A stretch of 36,503 bases of DNA from Capnocytophaga sp. oral taxon 863 str. F0517 (GCF_000466425.1 NZ_KE992164.1:62987-99489); one strand, 5' to 3'. Positions 14,931 through 23,861 are shown, counted from the first letter of the stretch. The notes: generated by a model from the sequence alone, not told the origin. Numbers and translations: made by a program.

Positions 14931-14968
14931 AAAAAAGCAATAAGAAAAAACTTATTGCTTTTTTTTAT
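14931..14968 (+). terminator. Intrinsic terminator of rplU-rpmA
   Basis: Arms AAAAAGCAATAAG (14932-14944) and CTTATTGCTTTTT (14951-14963) with an A6 loop, followed by a T-run to 14967. Stem plus U-tract make this a textbook terminator. Confidence 0.92.
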
Positions 14969-14981
14969 TCCAAAAAAAACG

Positions 14982-14989
14982 TATCTTTG
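14982..14989 (+). promoter_or_regulatory. -7 box of the S9 peptidase gene
   Basis: TATCTTTG, 18 bases before the start codon. The -33 region overlaps the T-run of the preceding terminator and has no clear TTG at the right spacing. Confidence 0.6.
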
Positions 14990-15007
14990 TAACCTAATTA
15001 TAGTATA

Positions 15008-17137
15008 ATGAGACGTATCACACTACTTATGGCCTTATGCCTACCACTGCTATGCTTCGCTCAAAAAGAACGCGTGGCCACCGATAAGGCCAACTATGAT
15101 CCTAAGCTATGGACCAAGCGCTTGTATAACCTACAGTGGATCCCTGGTACCGAAACCTACATGTACTACAAAGATGGGAATATCGCTATCTTTGACCCCA
15201 AGGGGGAAGAAGTAGGTGGTATCAATATCGCAAAACTTTCCCAAACCTACGAGCTCAAAAGCTATCCCGACATCGTATATGTGGACGGCAGCCAAGTGGT
15301 GGTGGAAACACCCGACCATTTCTATATCTATGACTACCTCATAGAGCGCCCTATGTTCGAGATCGCCCTGCCTGAAAAAGCGGAAAACAGAGCCTATAAC
15401 CATGAGCAAAGAGCGGTGGCTTATACCATGGATAACAACCTCTTCCTGGCTACTGAGGCCGAACCTCGCTTCCCTATCGCAGTTTCCAAAAATGAAAATA
15501 TCATCTCCGGACAGGCCATCCATCGCAATGAGTTCGGGATCCAAGAGGGAATCTTTTGGTCTCCCAAAGGGAACTATATCGCCTTCTATGAAAAAGATGT
15601 AACCCATGTGGGGGATTATCCCTTGGTGGATATCAATACCACTCCAGCCACTCTCAAAAACATCAAATATCCTATGGCCGGCACTCACAACGAGATTGCC
15701 CGCGTAGGGGTATTTGACCTCAAGGAGCGTAAAACCAGCTACTTGCGTATCGATAACCGAGATGCCCACTACCTGACCAACCTCGCTTGGAGTCCCGACG
15801 AGAATCAGCTCCTCTTGGCCGAGGTAAAGCGCAGCCAAGACCACTATGACCTCAATAGCTATGACCGTGCCTCCGGACAGAAAATACAAACCCTATGGCA
15901 GGAAAGCAACCCCAAATGGGTAGAGCCTGAAAACGCCGCTATCTTCCTGCCCAACAAGCCTCAAGAGTTCATCTGGATGAGCGAAAAAGACGGCTTCATG
16001 AACCTATATCTATGCGATGCCTCCAGCGCTAAGTCCCGCCAACTCACCTCCTTCAAGTGGGTTGTTCAGGAGGTATTAGGCTTCGATGCCAAGGGAGAAA
16101 ACGTCTTTATCGGAGGCACTGGCGAAGATCCTCGAGAAAGACATATCTATAGTGTAAATATCCGAAAAAGTACTGTAAAAAAACTCACCACCAAGGAGGG
16201 CGCCCACGATGCCTATCTAAGCGATAATGGTCGCTATTTCCTTGATGTCCACAGCGCCCTAAATACTCCCTACAACGTCTCTTTGTTCGATATACAGGCC
16301 AACACCTCCAAAACCCTCTATGAGGCGGAAAACCCCTTGGCCAACTATCAGCTCGGTAAGGTAGAGCTACTCACCCTCAAAGCCGACGATGGTACCCCGC
16401 TCTACGCAAAGATGGTCAAGCCCAGTGATTTCGACCCTGAAAAGAAATACCCCGTATTGGTATATGTATACGGAGGCCCACACGACCAGCTGGTTATCAA
16501 TCAGTGGAATGGAGCCACCTACCCTTGGATGCTCGCCTTGGCCGAGAATGAGCAGTACCTTGTCTTCACCTTGGACAATCGCGGTTCCGAGAACCGAGGC
16601 TTCGCCTTCGAGAGTGTGATCCACCGCAACTTGGCTACCTATGCGATGAAAGACCAAATGACCGGTGTGGAATACCTCAAGTCCCTCCCCTATGTCGATT
16701 CCAATCGCTTGGCTATCTATGGATGGAGCTTCGGTGGCTTCCTTACCTCCTCCCTCATGTATCGCCATCCGGGTACCTTCACCACTGCAATAGCGGGAGG
16801 CGCCGTGATCGACTGGAAATATTACGAGGCAATGTATGGCGAACGCTATATGGATACCCCTGAGGAAAACCCCGAAGGCTATCAGGACAACCTCGTTACC
16901 CGCTATATCAAGAACCTTCAGGGCAATATCCTCTATATCCATGGCTACATCGACCCCATTGTACTCCCTCAGCACATGCTGGCTATCTCCCAAGCGGCCA
17001 TTGATGAAGGTAAGGTCATCCACTCCTTCCTATACCCCAATCAGGAACACAACGTCCGTGGAGCGGAATCCATCCACCTGACCAAAATTATCGTAGATTT
17101 CCTACTTAAAAACAACAAACCAGCAACCAATGACTAA
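15008..17137 (+). CDS. S9 family peptidase (DPP IV-like)
   Basis: 709-residue exported serine peptidase. A signal peptide ends near LLCFA-Q (residue 18). Residues about 80-440 form the beta-propeller (DPPIV N-terminal domain; repeated W/Y-S-P-D/K-G-N blades such as FWSPKGNYIAFYE and AWSPDENQLLL). The C-terminal alpha/beta hydrolase domain carries S574 in YGWSFGGF, D649 in HGYID and H681 in NQEHNV. The Asp motif reads HGYIDPIV where most relatives have HGxxDDxV, so the second Asp is replaced by Pro while the catalytic one is retained. It likely removes N-terminal dipeptides from periplasmic peptides, useful in an asaccharolytic or proteolytic lifestyle. Monocistronic, between the rpmA terminator and a convergent hairpin. 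Confidence 0.92.
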   Translation: MRRITLLMALCLPLLCFAQKERVATDKANYDPKLWTKRLYNLQWIPGTETYMYYKDGNIAIFDPKGEEVGGINIAKLSQTYELKSYPDIVYVDGSQVVVETPDHFYIYDYLIERPMFEIALPEKAENRAYNHEQRAVAYTMDNNLFLATEAEPRFPIAVSKNENIISGQAIHRNEFGIQEGIFWSPKGNYIAFYEKDVTHVGDYPLVDINTTPATLKNIKYPMAGTHNEIARVGVFDLKERKTSYLRIDNRDAHYLTNLAWSPDENQLLLAEVKRSQDHYDLNSYDRASGQKIQTLWQESNPKWVEPENAAIFLPNKPQEFIWMSEKDGFMNLYLCDASSAKSRQLTSFKWVVQEVLGFDAKGENVFIGGTGEDPRERHIYSVNIRKSTVKKLTTKEGAHDAYLSDNGRYFLDVHSALNTPYNVSLFDIQANTSKTLYEAENPLANYQLGKVELLTLKADDGTPLYAKMVKPSDFDPEKKYPVLVYVYGGPHDQLVINQWNGATYPWMLALAENEQYLVFTLDNRGSENRGFAFESVIHRNLATYAMKDQMTGVEYLKSLPYVDSNRLAIYGWSFGGFLTSSLMYRHPGTFTTAIAGGAVIDWKYYEAMYGERYMDTPEENPEGYQDNLVTRYIKNLQGNILYIHGYIDPIVLPQHMLAISQAAIDEGKVIHSFLYPNQEHNVRGAESIHLTKIIVDFLLKNNKPATND

Positions 17138-17257
17138 TCGTCTGCTGGCACGAGTTTATAACTTGTAGCTCGTATCTCCTACAAACAGCTTTTCTAATTC
17201 CCTTAAAAGAATTTAGAGATAACACAAAAAATCAATTTTCTTCATAATTTTACTAAG

Positions 17258-17295
17258 AATAAGGGGTGCCTCATCTGGTGAGCGCACCCCTTATT
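17258..17295. terminator. Convergent terminator after S9 peptidase
   Basis: Arms AATAAGGGGTGC (17258-17269) and GCACCCCTTATT (17284-17295), with further CTCA/TGAG pairing in the loop. It lies between two convergent genes and can serve both strands. Confidence 0.85.
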
Positions 17296-17299
17296 TAAT

Positions 17300-17359
17300 G
17301 AAGAGTGAAAAGTGAAGAGTGAAGAACGCTTTTCACTCTTCACTTTTCACTTTTCACTT
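17300..17359. repeat. GTGAAAA-word repeat forming a perfect 20-bp hairpin
   Basis: Tandem AGTGAAA/AGTGAAG words on the left and TTCACTC/TTTTCAC words on the right. Arms 17304-17323 and 17332-17351 are exactly complementary with an eight-base loop. It abuts the metY stop at 17354. Confidence 0.9.
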
Positions 17360-18622
17360 AAATGCTTTTTTCAAATCATTCTGTAAGTCCTCTACATCCT
17401 CCAAGCCCACGGAAAGACGGATAAGATCGGGGGTCACCCCAGTGAGTACTTGAGCCTCCTCGCTAAGCTGTTGGTGGGTCGTACTGGCCGGATGAATGAT
17501 CAGCGATTTCGTATCGCCCAAGTTGGCCAACAAGGAGAAGATCTTTACATTATTGACCGTCTTCTTAGCAGCCTCAAAACCGCCTTTGAGGCCGAAGGTA
17601 ACCAAACCGCTCTGTCCTCCTTGTAAGTATTTGTCAGCCAAAGCCTTATAGGGACTATCTTCCAATCCTGGGTAGTTCACCCAAGCCACCTCAGGTTGGG
17701 ATTTGAGCCATTGGGCAAGGGCTAAGGCATTCTCGCTATGCTTCTTCACTCGGACAGCTAAGGTCTCAAGGCTCTGCAAAATCTGGAAAGCATTGAATGG
17801 GCTTAGAGCAGTTCCCAAATCGCGCAAGCCCTCTATACGTAGCTTGGCCACAAAAGCCAAGTTCCCCAAGGCCTCATGCAACACCAACCCATGATAACCC
17901 GCAGAAGGCTCGGTAAATTCAGGGAATTTGCCACTACTCCAGTCAAAGTTACCCCCATCAATAATCGCACCCCCGAGGGAGGTGCCATTACCGCCTATAT
18001 ACTTGGTAAGCGAATGCACCACTATATTAGCCCCATACTTGATCGGATTTAGCAGCACAGGAGTCGCTACGGTATTATCTACAATCAAAGGAATTTGGTG
18101 CTTTTGAGCCACTTTAGCTATAGCTTCTATATCCAGCACATCCAGCTTAGGGTTGCCCAACGTTTCTATAAAGATAGCACGGGTATGCTCCTGCACAGCC
18201 TTGTCAAAGTGAGACACCTCCTTAGGATCTACAAAGGTAGTGGTAATCCCCAAGCGAGGCAGGGTGACATTGAGCAAGTTATAGGTACCCCCATAGAGGC
18301 TGTTGGACGACACAATATGATCTCCTGTACGCAAGAGGGTCAGGAAGGTAGTTGTCAGTGCCGCAGCTCCGGAGGAGGTCACCACTGCTCCTACTCCTCC
18401 CTCTATGGCAGCCAAGCGCTGCTCCAGCACATCGTTGGTAGGGTTGTTCAACCGGGTATAGATATAGCCCGGCACAGATAGGTTAAAGCGGCCAGCTGCA
18501 TCGTCCGCATTTTCAAACACATAGGAGGAGGTTTGGTAAATAGGCACTGCCTGTGCCCCTTGGTGAGCCAAAGGCTCATAGCCCGCATGTAGGGCTTTAG
18601 TAGCTTTTTTGAAGTTTGCCAT
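17354..18622 (-). CDS. metY: O-acetylhomoserine sulfhydrylase (MetY)
   Basis: 422-residue Cys/Met-metabolism PLP enzyme (PF01053). Motifs are YIYTRLNNPTNDVLEQRLAAIEGG, TSSGAAA, SLYGGTYNL and the PLP lysine K207 in VVHSLTKYIGG; SLLANLGDTKSLIIHPASTTH near the C-terminus points to the O-acetylhomoserine aminocarboxypropyltransferase/sulfhydrylase branch, which makes homocysteine from sulfide. The frame opens 49 codons further upstream, but the promoter at 18668-18698 lies in that stretch and MANFKKATKALHAGYEP is the family start, so ATG 18620-18622 is used. The extension region has no protein-like features. It is flanked by hairpins on both sides, so monocistronic. Confidence 0.94.
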   Translation of the reverse strand: MANFKKATKALHAGYEPLAHQGAQAVPIYQTSSYVFENADDAAGRFNLSVPGYIYTRLNNPTNDVLEQRLAAIEGGVGAVVTSSGAAALTTTFLTLLRTGDHIVSSNSLYGGTYNLLNVTLPRLGITTTFVDPKEVSHFDKAVQEHTRAIFIETLGNPKLDVLDIEAIAKVAQKHQIPLIVDNTVATPVLLNPIKYGANIVVHSLTKYIGGNGTSLGGAIIDGGNFDWSSGKFPEFTEPSAGYHGLVLHEALGNLAFVAKLRIEGLRDLGTALSPFNAFQILQSLETLAVRVKKHSENALALAQWLKSQPEVAWVNYPGLEDSPYKALADKYLQGGQSGLVTFGLKGGFEAAKKTVNNVKIFSLLANLGDTKSLIIHPASTTHQQLSEEAQVLTGVTPDLIRLSVGLEDVEDLQNDLKKAFK

Positions 18623-18667
18623 GTTATTATTTTTTATATTAGCATGATTATATTCTGTTTTAGGATA

Positions 18668-18698
18668 CAAAGATAGAATATTTTTTTGAAATAACCAA
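18668..18698 (-). promoter_or_regulatory. metY promoter (TTGG-N19-TATCTTTG)
   Basis: Minus-strand -7 box TATCTTTG at 18668-18675 and -33 box TTGG at 18695-18698 with 19 bases between. The leader to the start codon is about 40 bases, too short for a known SAM riboswitch. Confidence 0.88.
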
Positions 18699-18758
18699 AT
18701 TAAGTTCTTAGCAGTTAGCGATCCGAACCAATGACAAGCCGCTACGCAATAAAATAAT

Positions 18759-18787
18759 AGAGGGCGCACCTTATAGGTGCGCCCTCT
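18759..18787 (-). terminator. Terminator of the lipoprotein gene at 18818
   Basis: Perfect 12-bp arms AGAGGGCGCACC (18759-18770) and its complement (18776-18787), loop TTATA, 31 bases after the stop codon on the minus strand and before the metY promoter. Confidence 0.85.
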
Positions 18788-18817
18788 GTTAATTAGAAAG
18801 AAAAATCATGGCAACGC

Positions 18818-19741
18818 TTAGTAGCTATATACCTTTATTTGTAGGGCTATTCCTGCTTGTTTTTGAGTAATCTTAGTAGGTTTGTTTTGGTCATTCTTTT
18901 CGATTTCGTAGGTATTGGTACCGTCATTTTTAGCGACATTCTTACTATTAATTACAAAAGGACTATCAATAGTAGCGAACTGATAACCTTCGATCCCCCA
19001 TCTATTGAAGAGCTTTGCAATATTAACCAAATAAATATATTGGTTATTTAGATCATTTACTACAGTAGTATCATATTCGAAATTAGTAGGTACTCCCAAA
19101 GAAGGTTCTTGAACTACTCGAGTTGCATTCTCTCCTGTATAGGTAATAGTATACTTAGGCTCTCCTGCTTTCTGTATTTCCACTCCAGTAGCTGTATAGG
19201 TAAAGGTAGCTTCCCAGGCTTGTCCATCCCAACCTTCGTTGCCTACATGGGTTTTTTTGGTGATGCGTCCTTGATCATCCAAGGTAATTTGATAGGTATC
19301 CTTTGTTCCTTCATCTCCTTCTCGATGACGAGTAACCTTATCCAATTTGTTATTTACGTAAAAGAAGGTATAGATCTCGGTTACACCGTTTGTCTCATCT
19401 ACTGATTTATAGGTCTTAAGGTTTGCTCCCTCATAGGTAAGGATATGAGTCTGTTTTTTACCAGTAGCCTTTCTAAGTTCTTCCCAGCCTTTAAGAACGT
19501 TGTTCTCTACAGTATAAGTAGTGGTTCTCAGCAAGCTACTATCGCTAACTTCTCTTTGATATTCCTTAATTGTTTTTACAAATCCAACCGGTACCGGCGT
19601 AGGAGTTGTAGGCTGTGAGGGCTGTCCGCCTCCTTGTTGGCTTTGGCCGGGGTTCTGGGGGTTATTGTTAGACCCTGAATCATCTTTACTGCAAGAAGCC
19701 AATACCAAGGCTACACTTGCCAGGAGAAATAGTTTTTTCAT
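18818..19741 (-). CDS. Surface lipoprotein with CSKDD export signal
   Basis: 307-residue lipoprotein of unknown function. The signal peptide ends in a lipobox LASC with lipid-modified C17; the mature protein starts C-S-K-D-D-S-G, matching the lipoprotein export signal (C-x-K-(D/E)2) shown in Capnocytophaga to place lipoproteins on the cell surface. A Asn/Gln/Pro/Gly linker (about 22-50) leads to a beta-rich region with repeated TYTVENN, FFYVNNKLDKVT, ITLDDQGRITKK and TYTATGVEI strands, resembling YD/RHS-like or DUF4595-type repeat sheets. It has its own promoter and hairpin terminator and follows the TonB receptor gene in the same orientation. Ligand is unknown. Confidence 0.72.
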   Translation of the reverse strand: MKKLFLLASVALVLASCSKDDSGSNNNPQNPGQSQQGGGQPSQPTTPTPVPVGFVKTIKEYQREVSDSSLLRTTTYTVENNVLKGWEELRKATGKKQTHILTYEGANLKTYKSVDETNGVTEIYTFFYVNNKLDKVTRHREGDEGTKDTYQITLDDQGRITKKTHVGNEGWDGQAWEATFTYTATGVEIQKAGEPKYTITYTGENATRVVQEPSLGVPTNFEYDTTVVNDLNNQYIYLVNIAKLFNRWGIEGYQFATIDSPFVINSKNVAKNDGTNTYEIEKNDQNKPTKITQKQAGIALQIKVYSY

Positions 19742-19772
19742 TCTGGTTAATTTTTAATTGATTAATACAGTG

Positions 19773-19802
19773 CAAAAATAGTTGTTTTTTCTTAACAAAC
19801 AA
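19773..19802 (-). promoter_or_regulatory. Promoter of surface lipoprotein gene
   Basis: Minus-strand TATTTTTG at 19773-19780 (-7) and TTG at 19800-19802 (-33), 19 bases apart. Confidence 0.8.
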
Positions 19803-19878
19803 GCCCTTTTCCTTAAAAAAGACATGAAAGGCTTATATTCGTGCATGAACGGTCAATTTATAACAGAATTTAACAAAT

Positions 19879-19906
19879 AACCCCCACTCAAAAGCGAGCA
19901 GGGGTT
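19879..19906 (-). terminator. Stem-loop after the TonB receptor gene
   Basis: AACCCC (19879-19884) pairs with GGGGTT (19901-19906), with inner CTC/GAG pairing and an A-rich loop. It lies 24 bases after the stop at 19930. Confidence 0.65.
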
Positions 19907-19929
19907 GTTAGATTTAAGAGAAAGTTCGC

Positions 19930-22212
19930 TTAGAATCGGTAACCTACTCCAGCCAATACACTGATCGTAGCCGCTGGCATGATCCCTCCCCAAGCTCTGT
20001 GGCGGGTAGTGAAATACTTGCGGTTAAGTAGGTTTAGGGCGTTAAGGTTCACATTCCATTGCTTAATGCTATAGTTGGCGGTAGCATTGAGCAAGAAGAA
20101 CTTAGGAATCAATCCTACATTACCATCGGCAGAACCTTCGAAGGTGTTTTTCTGATCCGAGAACTGAGAGCTTACAAAGTTTCCATAGCCGTTGAGAGTA
20201 AGGGTACCCCCTCCAAGTTCCAACTGATATTTAGCCCCTGCGGTAGCTGTATAGCGTGGTGCATAAGGCAGTCTATTACCCTTATACATGCCGTATTCTG
20301 TGGTTGCTCTCTGGATAGCACCACTTCCATAAAGTTTCAAGCCTTCTATAGGATAGATAGCTCCACTGACTTCTATTCCTTGGTGCAGTGCCTTACCTCC
20401 GTTGTTAAGCAAGCCTCCTTCACGGAATATCTTGTGATCAAAATCCAAAATATAAGCAGCTAATTCCACTTCCAACCAGTCAGTAGGTTGAGTACGTAAG
20501 CCCAATTCATAGTTGTTGGATTTTTCCGCATCCAAATCACCATTAGTTACAAAGGCATCACGAATTTGTGGCATTTTATATCCTTTGGAATAACTAAAGT
20601 ATGCACGATAGTCATCAGAGAACTTGTAGAATAACCCTAAAGAGTAGATAAAGGCATCTTCATTACTATTATCCCACTGATTACGGAAGTAATCCTCTTT
20701 GTCATAATTCACGAAGGTATAGCGTAAGCCAGGGTTCACATAGAACTTATCGGTGATATGGAACTCATCAAACACATAACCTTCGGCAACTACTACTGTA
20801 TTGGCTGAATTAGCATTGGTTTTTCCTTCTTTCACCCCTATTTTATCACCTGCTACAGATACATCATGGGTAATATCAGTATGTAAACGTACTCCTGCCA
20901 AGAATTTGTTCTCCTTACCAAAGAGTGTATTGGTACGTTCATAATCGGAGAAGAGTCCCAATGAAGGAATATCTCGTAAAGCAGAGGTGAATTTGCGCTT
21001 AGCAGGGTCTGTATTGCGGTTGTCAAGCCACCAGTCACGCTTGAGATAACTTCCATAAATAGAAGTAGTAAGAGAGTTATTCTCATCAAATAGGCGTTTG
21101 TAAGAAATAGCTGTGCTAAAGCGTCGAGCTTCAAAGAAGTCATGAGGATTCACTGATTGTTCTGGATCAGCATCCCATTGGGCTTGGCTAAGCCCTCCTG
21201 GGGTTTCTGAGTACTCGGTAAAGCCATTAACGAAGAAGCGCCATTCGTTCTTTTCACCTACCTTAGTAGTAACATTTCCGGTAAAGTCGTTCACAGCATA
21301 GTAGCTGCGTGATTTTCTAAAGCCATCTCCCTGACGACGATGGAAGCCCGCATAATAGTTCATTGCGCCTTCGTTGGTACTACCTACCGTTTCGACCCCT
21401 ATATTGAAGGCATTATGGTTTCCATATTGGAGATTAAGGTTCGTATAAGGCTGAGCGGCACCTTTCTTGGTGATGATATTCACCACCCCACCTATACTAC
21501 CACTTCCATAAAGTGCTGGAGAGGCTCCTTTGATTACCTCTACACTTTCGATAGCGCCTACCGGCATCATATAGTAGCCCCCCATATCAGAATAGCTCTG
21601 CCCAATCGGAATTTTCCCATCTATCACTACCAAGGTATTGCTGTTACGAGCCGGGTCTATACCTCGCAAGCCAATACCTGGACGTAGGCCACGGCCATCC
21701 TCATCAATATAATTGACCCCAGGCATAAAGCGTACCGCATCCCCTACTGCTGGAATGGCCAATTCTCGAATCTGGGCAGCTGAAACCACATTTACCGTAC
21801 CAGCAAAATCCTTGATATTTCGCTTGATCCCGGTAGAGGTAACTGTTACCTCAGAGAGTTCCTCTTGAGCAACCTTCAGCTGTACATTAATAGTGCTACG
21901 TCCCTGTACCGATACTTCCTGAGTATGGTAGCCTAAGGATCTGAAGACCAGCACATCATTCTCATCCACACGGATAGAATAGTAACCATCTTTGTTGGTA
22001 GCAACTCCACGCTGAGAGCCTTTTACAAGAACATTCACTCCAAAGAGTGGCGCTCCTTGAGCATCTACCACACGTCCTTCTACTTGGAGGTCTCGTACCT
22101 GTTCTATAGTACTGTAAGGAACTGCAAAATTAGCAGCATTTACCTCAGAAATAGTAAGCGCTACCATCGTTGTCAATAGCAACTTACCAAGCATTTGTGT
22201 TTTCTTTTTCAT
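19930..22212 (-). CDS. TonB-dependent receptor with carboxypeptidase-like N-domain
   Basis: 760-residue outer-membrane transporter. After a signal peptide (to about residue 26) comes a carboxypeptidase-regulatory-like domain (VEGRVVDAQGAPLFGVNVLVKGSQRGVATNKDGYYSI), the extension typical of Bacteroidota receptors. The plug domain (about 125-245) has VTSTGIKRNIKDF, VGDAVRFMPGVNYID and VEVIKGASPALYGSGSIGGVVNIITKKG. The rest is a 22-stranded barrel ending in the aromatic GVGYRF. The plug motifs resemble siderophore/iron-complex (FecA/FhuA-like) receptors more than SusC, and no SusD is adjacent. The GTG three codons upstream is rejected in favour of the ATG at 22212, which gives the MKKKTQ signal start. 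The substrate is probably an iron chelate, but no Fur box was identified. Confidence 0.9.
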   Translation of the reverse strand: MKKKTQMLGKLLLTTMVALTISEVNAANFAVPYSTIEQVRDLQVEGRVVDAQGAPLFGVNVLVKGSQRGVATNKDGYYSIRVDENDVLVFRSLGYHTQEVSVQGRSTINVQLKVAQEELSEVTVTSTGIKRNIKDFAGTVNVVSAAQIRELAIPAVGDAVRFMPGVNYIDEDGRGLRPGIGLRGIDPARNSNTLVVIDGKIPIGQSYSDMGGYYMMPVGAIESVEVIKGASPALYGSGSIGGVVNIITKKGAAQPYTNLNLQYGNHNAFNIGVETVGSTNEGAMNYYAGFHRRQGDGFRKSRSYYAVNDFTGNVTTKVGEKNEWRFFVNGFTEYSETPGGLSQAQWDADPEQSVNPHDFFEARRFSTAISYKRLFDENNSLTTSIYGSYLKRDWWLDNRNTDPAKRKFTSALRDIPSLGLFSDYERTNTLFGKENKFLAGVRLHTDITHDVSVAGDKIGVKEGKTNANSANTVVVAEGYVFDEFHITDKFYVNPGLRYTFVNYDKEDYFRNQWDNSNEDAFIYSLGLFYKFSDDYRAYFSYSKGYKMPQIRDAFVTNGDLDAEKSNNYELGLRTQPTDWLEVELAAYILDFDHKIFREGGLLNNGGKALHQGIEVSGAIYPIEGLKLYGSGAIQRATTEYGMYKGNRLPYAPRYTATAGAKYQLELGGGTLTLNGYGNFVSSQFSDQKNTFEGSADGNVGLIPKFFLLNATANYSIKQWNVNLNALNLLNRKYFTTRHRAWGGIMPAATISVLAGVGYRF

Positions 22213-22243
22213 AAAGAACACTTTTATATAACTAAAAACGGCA

Positions 22244-22251
22244 CAAAGATA
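22244..22251 (-). promoter_or_regulatory. -7 box of the TonB receptor gene
   Basis: Minus-strand TATCTTTG, 32 bases before the start codon; the -33 box is poor (TTTAG near 22268-22272), which fits a gene needing an activator or relief of repression. Confidence 0.6.
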
Positions 22252-22347
22252 GCGGTTTATATTTAATCTAAATAGAAGTTTAGCTTTTGTTTATGTTAAA
22301 TGTTATACTAACCCCTGAAACGTCTACTGTTTATCTTTTGTTCTCTG

Positions 22348-22667
22348 CTATTAATGCGAATCAATAGTTAATGAACTAGAAATATATACATCTACAAAAG
22401 TTGTAAGTAAATCATTGTCAATAATTTATAATTACATCCCCCTAGCCCCCTTCAAAGGGGGAATAGCAGATTGGTATCAATCAGAGTGGTGAAAGTCTAA
22501 CCTAAATATACTGAAAACCAGCATGATAGTTCAACGGTGTCCAATTCCCCCCTTGAGGGAAGTCCGCGAGAGCGGAGTATGTGAAGGGGATGTAGAAAAA
22601 AATATACTGAATATCAATAAATTACTATGTAAAGTATATTATTTTAACTATTGATTAGCGTTATTAA
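22348..22667. repeat. MITE-like dispersed element, copy 2, with terminal inverted repeats
   Basis: About 320 bp of non-coding DNA bounded by inverted ends: the left end (22348-22371) read in reverse gives TTAACTATTGATTCGCATTA and the right end (22644-22667) gives TTAACTATTGATTAGCGTTA. Inside are a C-rich/G-rich palindrome (22435-22464), the 63-nt core (22473-22535, 59/63 identical to copy 1) and a second palindrome carrying an extra GTCCGCGAGAGCGGA hairpin (22562-22578). No ORF. It occupies most of the 22252-22767 gap. Confidence 0.8.
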
Positions 22668-22691
22668 TACAAATCAATCGCTAATTACTAA

Positions 22692-22722
22692 TTGACTATT
22701 TGCTAAATTATCCTTACCTTTG
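22692..22722 (+). promoter_or_regulatory. Promoter of the YARHG operon
   Basis: TTGA at 22692-22695 and TACCTTTG at 22715-22722, 19 bases apart, 45 bases before the start codon. The leader includes the AAAACTC repeat tract. Confidence 0.82.
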
Positions 22723-22737
22723 TCCCTATCCAACTAC

Positions 22738-22767
22738 TCAAAACTCAAAACTTAAAACTCAAAACTT
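22738..22767. repeat. AAAACTC-word repeat
   Basis: Four to five copies of CTCAAAA/CTTAAAA immediately before the start codon at 22768, so the repeat forms the transcribed leader. The same word occurs at 25695-25733 and 26058-26140. Confidence 0.85.
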
Positions 22768-23856
22768 ATGAAGTGGTTTTTACTCTTATTAAGCACTGCC
22801 CTTTATGCCAATGATGGGGCTTTTTTCGGTTCGGGCAATCACTTAGTCCCTATCATGGAAACCGATATTTCCGTACAAAAGGAGATTCTATATCTCAAGA
22901 AGATACAAAACAATTATATAGAAGTCTCCGTCTATTACGAGTTCTTCAACCCCAAGGAGGACAAAGAAATCACCGTAGGCTTTGAGGCGGAAAGCCCCAG
23001 TGGCGATGTAGATGGTGCCCCTAAGAACGGACACCACCCTTATATGTTTGATTTTACGGTAAACCTCAACAATGCCTTCCTTCCCTACCAAATCTCCTAC
23101 GTAACCGATTCCCTCTATGCAAAAGGCGGAAAAATAAAGAGCATAGACCTCAACACCTTCGATGGAAATAAGGACGGTAACGATATTGATTTCAGGTATG
23201 TCTACCACTTCAAAGCCAAGTTCAAAAAGGGGGTCAATATCCTCAAGCATACCTACAAATACAACATCTCTGGCGGCATCGCCTACAACTACCACTTTGA
23301 CTATATCCTTACTGCTGCCAACCGCTGGGCGAACAAGCGTATAGACGACTTTACCCTCATCATTGATATGGGCGCTTTCCAAACCGCCTCCATAGAACAT
23401 ACCTTTTTCAAAAGCGGCAGAGAATGGCTTCTCAGCGGTGTAGGCAAGATCACCGAAACAGCCCACAAAGGCCCAGGAGACGGTACTGACCTGAATACTA
23501 CCAACTTCTATGTACAACAGGGATTGCTCCTTTTCCAGAAGAAGAACTTTACCCCCAAGGGCGAACTCCATATCTGTGATTGGGCACTATGGGTACATCA
23601 GAGTGCGGGCTTCCCTATTGACTACCCCTTTACCATTGACCTACCCAATTTCAAAGATATATCCGAAGGAAAAACAGACGAAGAAAAGCGCCGCCTACGC
23701 AACCTCCCCTTCGCCCGCCGCGGCTATATCTTTAAGGACAAAGCGCTACAAGCCTTCTATAACAAACAAGATTGGTACCAGCCTAACCCCAGCTATATCC
23801 CTGAAGTAGAACATCTTAGCCAAAAAGAAAAAGAACTGATCAATAGCCTAAAATAA
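22768..23856 (+). CDS. YARHG domain-containing exported protein
   Basis: 362-residue protein with a short signal peptide (MKWFLLLLSTALYA, then NDGAFFGSG). The main body (about 20-300) is beta-rich, with the start NDGAFFGSGNHLVPIMETDISVQKEIL resembling the DUF4424-type extracellular domain. The C-terminus is a YARHG domain: LRNLPFARRGYIFKDKALQAFYNKQDWYQPNP (about 313-344) followed by LSQKEKELINSLK. YARHG domains are thought to act in the bacterial cell envelope, but their ligand is unknown. First gene of an apparent operon with a 74-residue protein (5-base gap) and an LRR-like protein (25-base gap). Confidence 0.82.
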   Translation: MKWFLLLLSTALYANDGAFFGSGNHLVPIMETDISVQKEILYLKKIQNNYIEVSVYYEFFNPKEDKEITVGFEAESPSGDVDGAPKNGHHPYMFDFTVNLNNAFLPYQISYVTDSLYAKGGKIKSIDLNTFDGNKDGNDIDFRYVYHFKAKFKKGVNILKHTYKYNISGGIAYNYHFDYILTAANRWANKRIDDFTLIIDMGAFQTASIEHTFFKSGREWLLSGVGKITETAHKGPGDGTDLNTTNFYVQQGLLLFQKKNFTPKGELHICDWALWVHQSAGFPIDYPFTIDLPNFKDISEGKTDEEKRRLRNLPFARRGYIFKDKALQAFYNKQDWYQPNPSYIPEVEHLSQKEKELINSLK

Positions 23857-23861
23857 AACCA

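Noticed and set aside
18623-18668. SAM riboswitch upstream of metY
   Set aside because: The leader is only about 40 bases and no kink-turn or pseudoknot pattern is visible.
18623-18769. 49-residue N-terminal extension of MetY
   Set aside because: A consensus promoter (18668-18698) lies inside it and the family start is at 18622.
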